This document shows positions 61,237 through 64,000 of a stretch of 64,000 nt of DNA, piece after piece (position 1 is the first letter of the stretch; every line of letters starts with the position of its first letter). Origin of the DNA: Fibrobacter sp. UWH6 (GTDB lineage: Bacteria > Fibrobacterota > Fibrobacteria > Fibrobacterales > Fibrobacteraceae); contig NZ_FRAX01000001.1 in the NCBI RefSeq assembly GCF_900142465.1, positions 124,001 through 188,000 of the forward strand. Reading direction: 5' to 3'. The notes beneath the pieces are model-generated. The model saw only the letters and a list, made by a program, of their open reading frames with translations, did no database searches and had not been told where the DNA came from. The position numbers were made by a program, and so were the translations under genes.

Positions 61237-61329
61237 AGAAACATCTTAACTTTTTCGGGATTTCAGTAAGTCGATATAATCCTCGGAATTGATTTTTGCT
61301 TCAAAGAATGGCATGCTGAGTATGCTATC

Positions 61330-61497
61330 ATGGTCAAGGATTCTCAAGGGAATAAGCTTGGTTATGTTCCCCGGAAAAATAATGTTGTGGTGGCCAATTT
61401 GATGGATGCGGGAAAGATGGTTTATGCGTCTGTTCATGAAAATCGTTGGTACGCCATGACTCCGGATGTAACTATTGATTTGTATATGGAAGATTAG
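61330..61497 (+). pseudogene. HIRAN-domain remnant
   Basis: A 55-residue reading frame (MVKDSQGNKLGYVPRKNN, then VANLMDAGKMVYASV) matches the second half of HIRAN domains, which occur in DNA-processing proteins. The frame continues upstream to about 61270 (KEWHAEYAI before the ATG), where the first half of the domain should be but is not recognisable, and a stop lies near 61264. There is no ribosome-binding site. It is probably a decayed gene in the 307-nt spacer before the M16 peptidase. Confidence 0.5.
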
Positions 61498-61543
61498 GGG
61501 GTATCTCTTTGGCGTATTCAATCAAAAATGCTATCTTCGGGGT

Positions 61544-63115
61544 ATGAAGTTTTCGTTCAAGAATTTTGCCGTGTGCGCAGCCTTGGCTTGCTGCGTGTCC
61601 AGTGCTTTTGCCGAAGTGAATCTTGCCGTGCATAAGGAAGTTTTGCCTAACGGTCTGACGGTTCTTTTGCACCCCAATAAGCAGGCTCCTACGGTGAGCT
61701 GCCGCCTGTTCTATGTGACGGGTTCTGTCCACGAGGTTCCGGGAAAGTCTGGCCTGGCTCACCTGCTGGAACATGAACTGTTCAAGGGAACCAAAAAGGT
61801 AGGCATTACGGATAGCATCGCCGATGTCCGCTTTATGGAACTGCAGGATAGTCTGCAGGCCTTGATTCGTCCGGCAAAGAATGCAGGTGATACGGCCACG
61901 GTCCGCAAGTTGACTGCGGAGCACGATTCCATTGTGAACGAACACCGCAAGATTTTTGTGAAGGATGAATTGTGGGGCGCTTACCAGGCCGCCGGCGGTA
62001 CTGGGCTGAACGCCTTTACCACGGACTTGATGACGGCTTACATTGTGACCTTGCCCAAGAACAAGATCGAACTGTTCATGTGGCTGGAAGCCGACCGTAT
62101 GCAGAATGCGGTGCTCCGTGAATTCTATTCCGAACGTGATGTGGTCCGCGAAGAACGCCGCATGCGTTACGACGACAAGCCCACGGGCCGCTACTACGAA
62201 AGTCTGAATTCCCTGATTTACGAGGCCTTCCCCTATCGCGTGCCTACCATTGGCTGGCCCAGTGATATTGCCAACCTGACCCGCGAAATGGCCGACGAAC
62301 ATTACCGCAAGTATTACAAGCCCCGCAATGCCATCTTGGTGTTGGCTGGCGACCTGGATACCACCTCTACCATGGAAATGGTGAAGAAGTATTTTGCGGA
62401 TATTCCTGCCGGCGAAGCTTTTCCGCCTTTGACCATCCGCGATCCGGAACAGGCTGGCGAAAAGCGCCTGACGGTAAAGCGCCCCGATGCTCCCAACTTG
62501 TTTACTCTGGTGTTCAAGACTCCCGAAGTGGGCGACCCGATTCTTTACCCTCTGGATATTGCCGAGGGCGTGCTGAATGGTCGCAGCGGCAAACTTTACA
62601 AGCGTCTGGTGGAACAGGAAAAGCTGGCGGTGAATGCTGGCGCAAGCAACAGCCCCAACAAGTATGTGTCTGAATTCAGCGTCACCGTGAACATGCGCCC
62701 CGATGCCGACCCCGCCAAGGTGGAAGCTATCGTTTGGGAAGAACTGGAAAAACTGAAGACTGAAACGGTTAGCGAACGTGAATTCCAGAAGGTGAAGAAC
62801 CGTGCCTACGCTGGCCTGGTCCGTAGCCTTACCGACATGGAAAACGTGGCAACCAATCTGGCCTGGTATGAAATGTTCGGCGACTATCGCATGTACCTCA
62901 CCTGGGCCGACGAACTGAACAAGGTTAGCGCCGCCTCTGTGCAGGAAGCCGCCCAGAAGACCTTCGTCCGCGATCACAGCGTTGCAGGCCTGCTGCTGAA
63001 AGAAAAGCCTGTGGCTGCAAAGCCAGCAGAAACGGCTGTGAAAACTGCAGAACCCACTGCTGTAAAAACGGCGGAACCTGCAGCAAAGGCTGCAAAAAAA
63101 TCTGACAAAAAATAA
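61544..63115 (+). CDS. Secreted M16 family zinc peptidase
   Basis: 523 residues. Signal peptide about 1-23 (SSAFA). The zinc site is the inverted HxxEH motif at His73-Glu76-His77 (LAHLLEHELFKGT), with the distal Glu in SERDVVREERRMRYDD. About 50 charged residues are inserted between the zinc motif and the GLNAFTTDLMTAY strand. A second M16-type domain follows. The tail is a low-complexity Ala/Lys/Glu/Pro repeat (about 490-523, with AVKTAEPTAVKTAEPA). A periplasmic processing protease or peptidase is likely. ATG 61544 has only GGGG before it; earlier in-frame starts would destroy the signal peptide. Confidence 0.88.
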   Translation: MKFSFKNFAVCAALACCVSSAFAEVNLAVHKEVLPNGLTVLLHPNKQAPTVSCRLFYVTGSVHEVPGKSGLAHLLEHELFKGTKKVGITDSIADVRFMELQDSLQALIRPAKNAGDTATVRKLTAEHDSIVNEHRKIFVKDELWGAYQAAGGTGLNAFTTDLMTAYIVTLPKNKIELFMWLEADRMQNAVLREFYSERDVVREERRMRYDDKPTGRYYESLNSLIYEAFPYRVPTIGWPSDIANLTREMADEHYRKYYKPRNAILVLAGDLDTTSTMEMVKKYFADIPAGEAFPPLTIRDPEQAGEKRLTVKRPDAPNLFTLVFKTPEVGDPILYPLDIAEGVLNGRSGKLYKRLVEQEKLAVNAGASNSPNKYVSEFSVTVNMRPDADPAKVEAIVWEELEKLKTETVSEREFQKVKNRAYAGLVRSLTDMENVATNLAWYEMFGDYRMYLTWADELNKVSAASVQEAAQKTFVRDHSVAGLLLKEKPVAAKPAETAVKTAEPTAVKTAEPAAKAAKKSDKK

Positions 63116-63153
63116 AATGGGTTAAGTCGGAAATTAAAACCGCAAACCTGAAA

Positions 63154-63190
63154 TAAAAAAGAGGAAGTTCCTTGGGAACTTCCTCTTTTT
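63154..63190. terminator. Bidirectional terminator between the M16 peptidase and valS
   Basis: Perfect 15-bp stem AAAGAGGAAGTTCC with its complement, 3-nt loop, T runs on both strands. Confidence 0.9.
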
Positions 63191-63211
63191 CGCATTAAAG
63201 ACCGCGTTGAA

Positions 63212-63913
63212 TTACTTCAGCTCTTCAAGAGCTTTCTGGTTCTTAGCGATGATATCTTGCTGGGTTGCGAGCTTCACGCGTTCGGCGTTGACCACGGCTT
63301 CCGGGGCACCGCTAACAAACTTCTCATTGGAAAGTTTGCGTTCGATAGATGCGGCAAAGCTCTTGGCCTTTTCGATTTCCTTTTCGAGGCGTGCGATTTC
63401 TGCAGCCGGGTCAAGGATGCCTTCCAGCGGGATGAAGAGTTCGCCACCGGGCACAACGGCGCTGGCGCTGAACTTGGGCTTTGCGGCCTTCACTCCAACG
63501 GTAATGCTTTCGATGCCACCAAGTTCGGTGATGATGGCGAGGCATGCATTCACGGAAGCTTCGGTTGCTGCGTCGTCCACAGAAACAACGGCCTTCAGCT
63601 TGGTTGCCGGAGAAACGCTGTAACGGCCACGGACACCGCGAACGGCTTCCACCACGGCGAATGCCTGGTCGAAGGCAACTTCGATGTCCTTGTTGATGAG
63701 AGATTCATCAGCGGTGGGCCAGGGGCGGCTGATCACCATTTCGGAACCCTGGAACAGGATGCTGTTCAGTTCTTCAGTGATGAAGGGCATTACCGGGTGG
63801 AGAAGGTCAAGAACATTCTTCAGCACGTAGCTGAGGATTGCCATAGCGTTCTTCTTTTCGGCGTCCAAAGTTTCACGGTTGATCACAGCCTTCTTGATTT
63901 GCGCAAGCGCCAA
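63212..63913 (-). CDS. valS: Valine--tRNA ligase, C-terminal segment
   Basis: 233 residues matching the end of ValRS: the anticodon-binding helical domain (MAILSYVLKNVLDLLHPVMPFITEELN; ISRPWPTADE) and the C-terminal coiled-coil arm (EIARLEKEIEKAKSF; KLSNEKFVSGAPEAVVNAE). The TTG at 63913 is not a natural start: upstream in the same frame, after a TAG at 63919-63917, the frame again reads WDDVCSQYLD (64000-63971), the preceding conserved part of ValRS. Between the two parts lies a 59-bp palindrome. So valS is broken here, unless this is a sequencing or assembly fault; the gene continues beyond the window. An intact copy would be needed for viability. Confidence 0.85.
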   Translation of the reverse strand: MALAQIKKAVINRETLDAEKKNAMAILSYVLKNVLDLLHPVMPFITEELNSILFQGSEMVISRPWPTADESLINKDIEVAFDQAFAVVEAVRGVRGRYSVSPATKLKAVVSVDDAATEASVNACLAIITELGGIESITVGVKAAKPKFSASAVVPGGELFIPLEGILDPAAEIARLEKEIEKAKSFAASIERKLSNEKFVSGAPEAVVNAERVKLATQQDIIAKNQKALEELK

Positions 63914-63970
63914 ATGCTAGCCTCGGTCATGGACAAATATATTTGTCCGCGACACTCGGCTTGTGCATTT
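63912..63970. repeat. 59-bp imperfect palindrome inserted in valS
   Basis: Outer arms AAATGC/GCATTT, inner arms GCC.../...GGC, and a perfect 18-bp centre GGACAAATATATTTGTCC. On the minus strand it introduces a TAG in the valS frame. Without it the two valS parts join in a normal ValRS order. Confidence 0.7.
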
Positions 63971-64000
63971 GTCAAGGTACTGGCTGCAAACGTCATCCCA

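Overview
The window is a bacterial chromosome segment that reads like Fibrobacter (Fibrobacteres, F. succinogenes or a close relative). Evidence: many secreted polysaccharidases (three GH26, GH5, GH30, GH9, a CE1-like esterase), several with a type IX-secretion-like C-terminal sorting module; very large Asp/Ser/Gly-rich surface proteins; an anaerobic class III ribonucleotide reductase; and standard, non-operonic housekeeping genes separated by AT-rich spacers. No transposase, integrase, phage gene, rRNA or CRISPR array was seen. Identification is inference from gene content, not from a marker gene.

Layout. 1-9000: the 3' end of a sodium/solute symporter, three near-identical tRNA-Gly(GCC) genes that face each other around an anaerobic ribonucleotide reductase locus (nrdD, a separate 52-codon glycyl-radical gene, nrdG), a membrane nucleotidyl cyclase and hemW. 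9050-16149: two tandem giant secreted proteins, the second with a long Ser/Gly/Asn linker encoded by tandem DNA repeats. 16387-24333: a short primary-type sigma factor, a methyltransferase/glycosyltransferase/flippase-like trio, an unusual UvrD-helicase/PlsC-acyltransferase fusion ORF, murI and an unrecognised gene preceded by a GC-rich structured spacer. 24406-35101: GH30 xylanase, two polyprenyl-phosphate sugar-1-phosphate transferases, hom, nadC, coaX, a diguanylate cyclase and a UDP-xylose synthase. 35135-40010: a tightly packed leftward operon GH57-hpt-membrane protein-cysE-nth.

40164-49329 is a mannan-degradation cluster read leftward: GH26-CBM35, a second GH26-CBM35 with a cut-short C-terminus, GH5, a GH26 lipoprotein and an aldose 1-epimerase. 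The enzymes appear to be split between exported/sorted and lipid-anchored forms, so mannan could be attacked outside and the oligomers handled at the envelope. 49523-64000: mnmE with an overlapping sugar-transporter-like gene, a GH9 cellulase, a DRE-TIM aldolase-like protein, a CE1-like esterase, an orphan periplasmic adaptor, a CDF metal transporter, an aldo/keto reductase, a HIRAN remnant, an M16 peptidase, and the 3' part of valS, which is interrupted by a 59-bp palindrome carrying an in-frame stop.

The strongest candidates for something new are the split class III ribonucleotide reductase (glycyl-radical site on its own small gene), the helicase-acyltransferase fusion, the palindrome inside valS, and an esterase whose sorting-like module sits in the middle of the protein. 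tRNA promoters of the form TTTACA-N17-TAWATA are conserved in front of all three tRNA-Gly genes and give a local standard for promoter calls.
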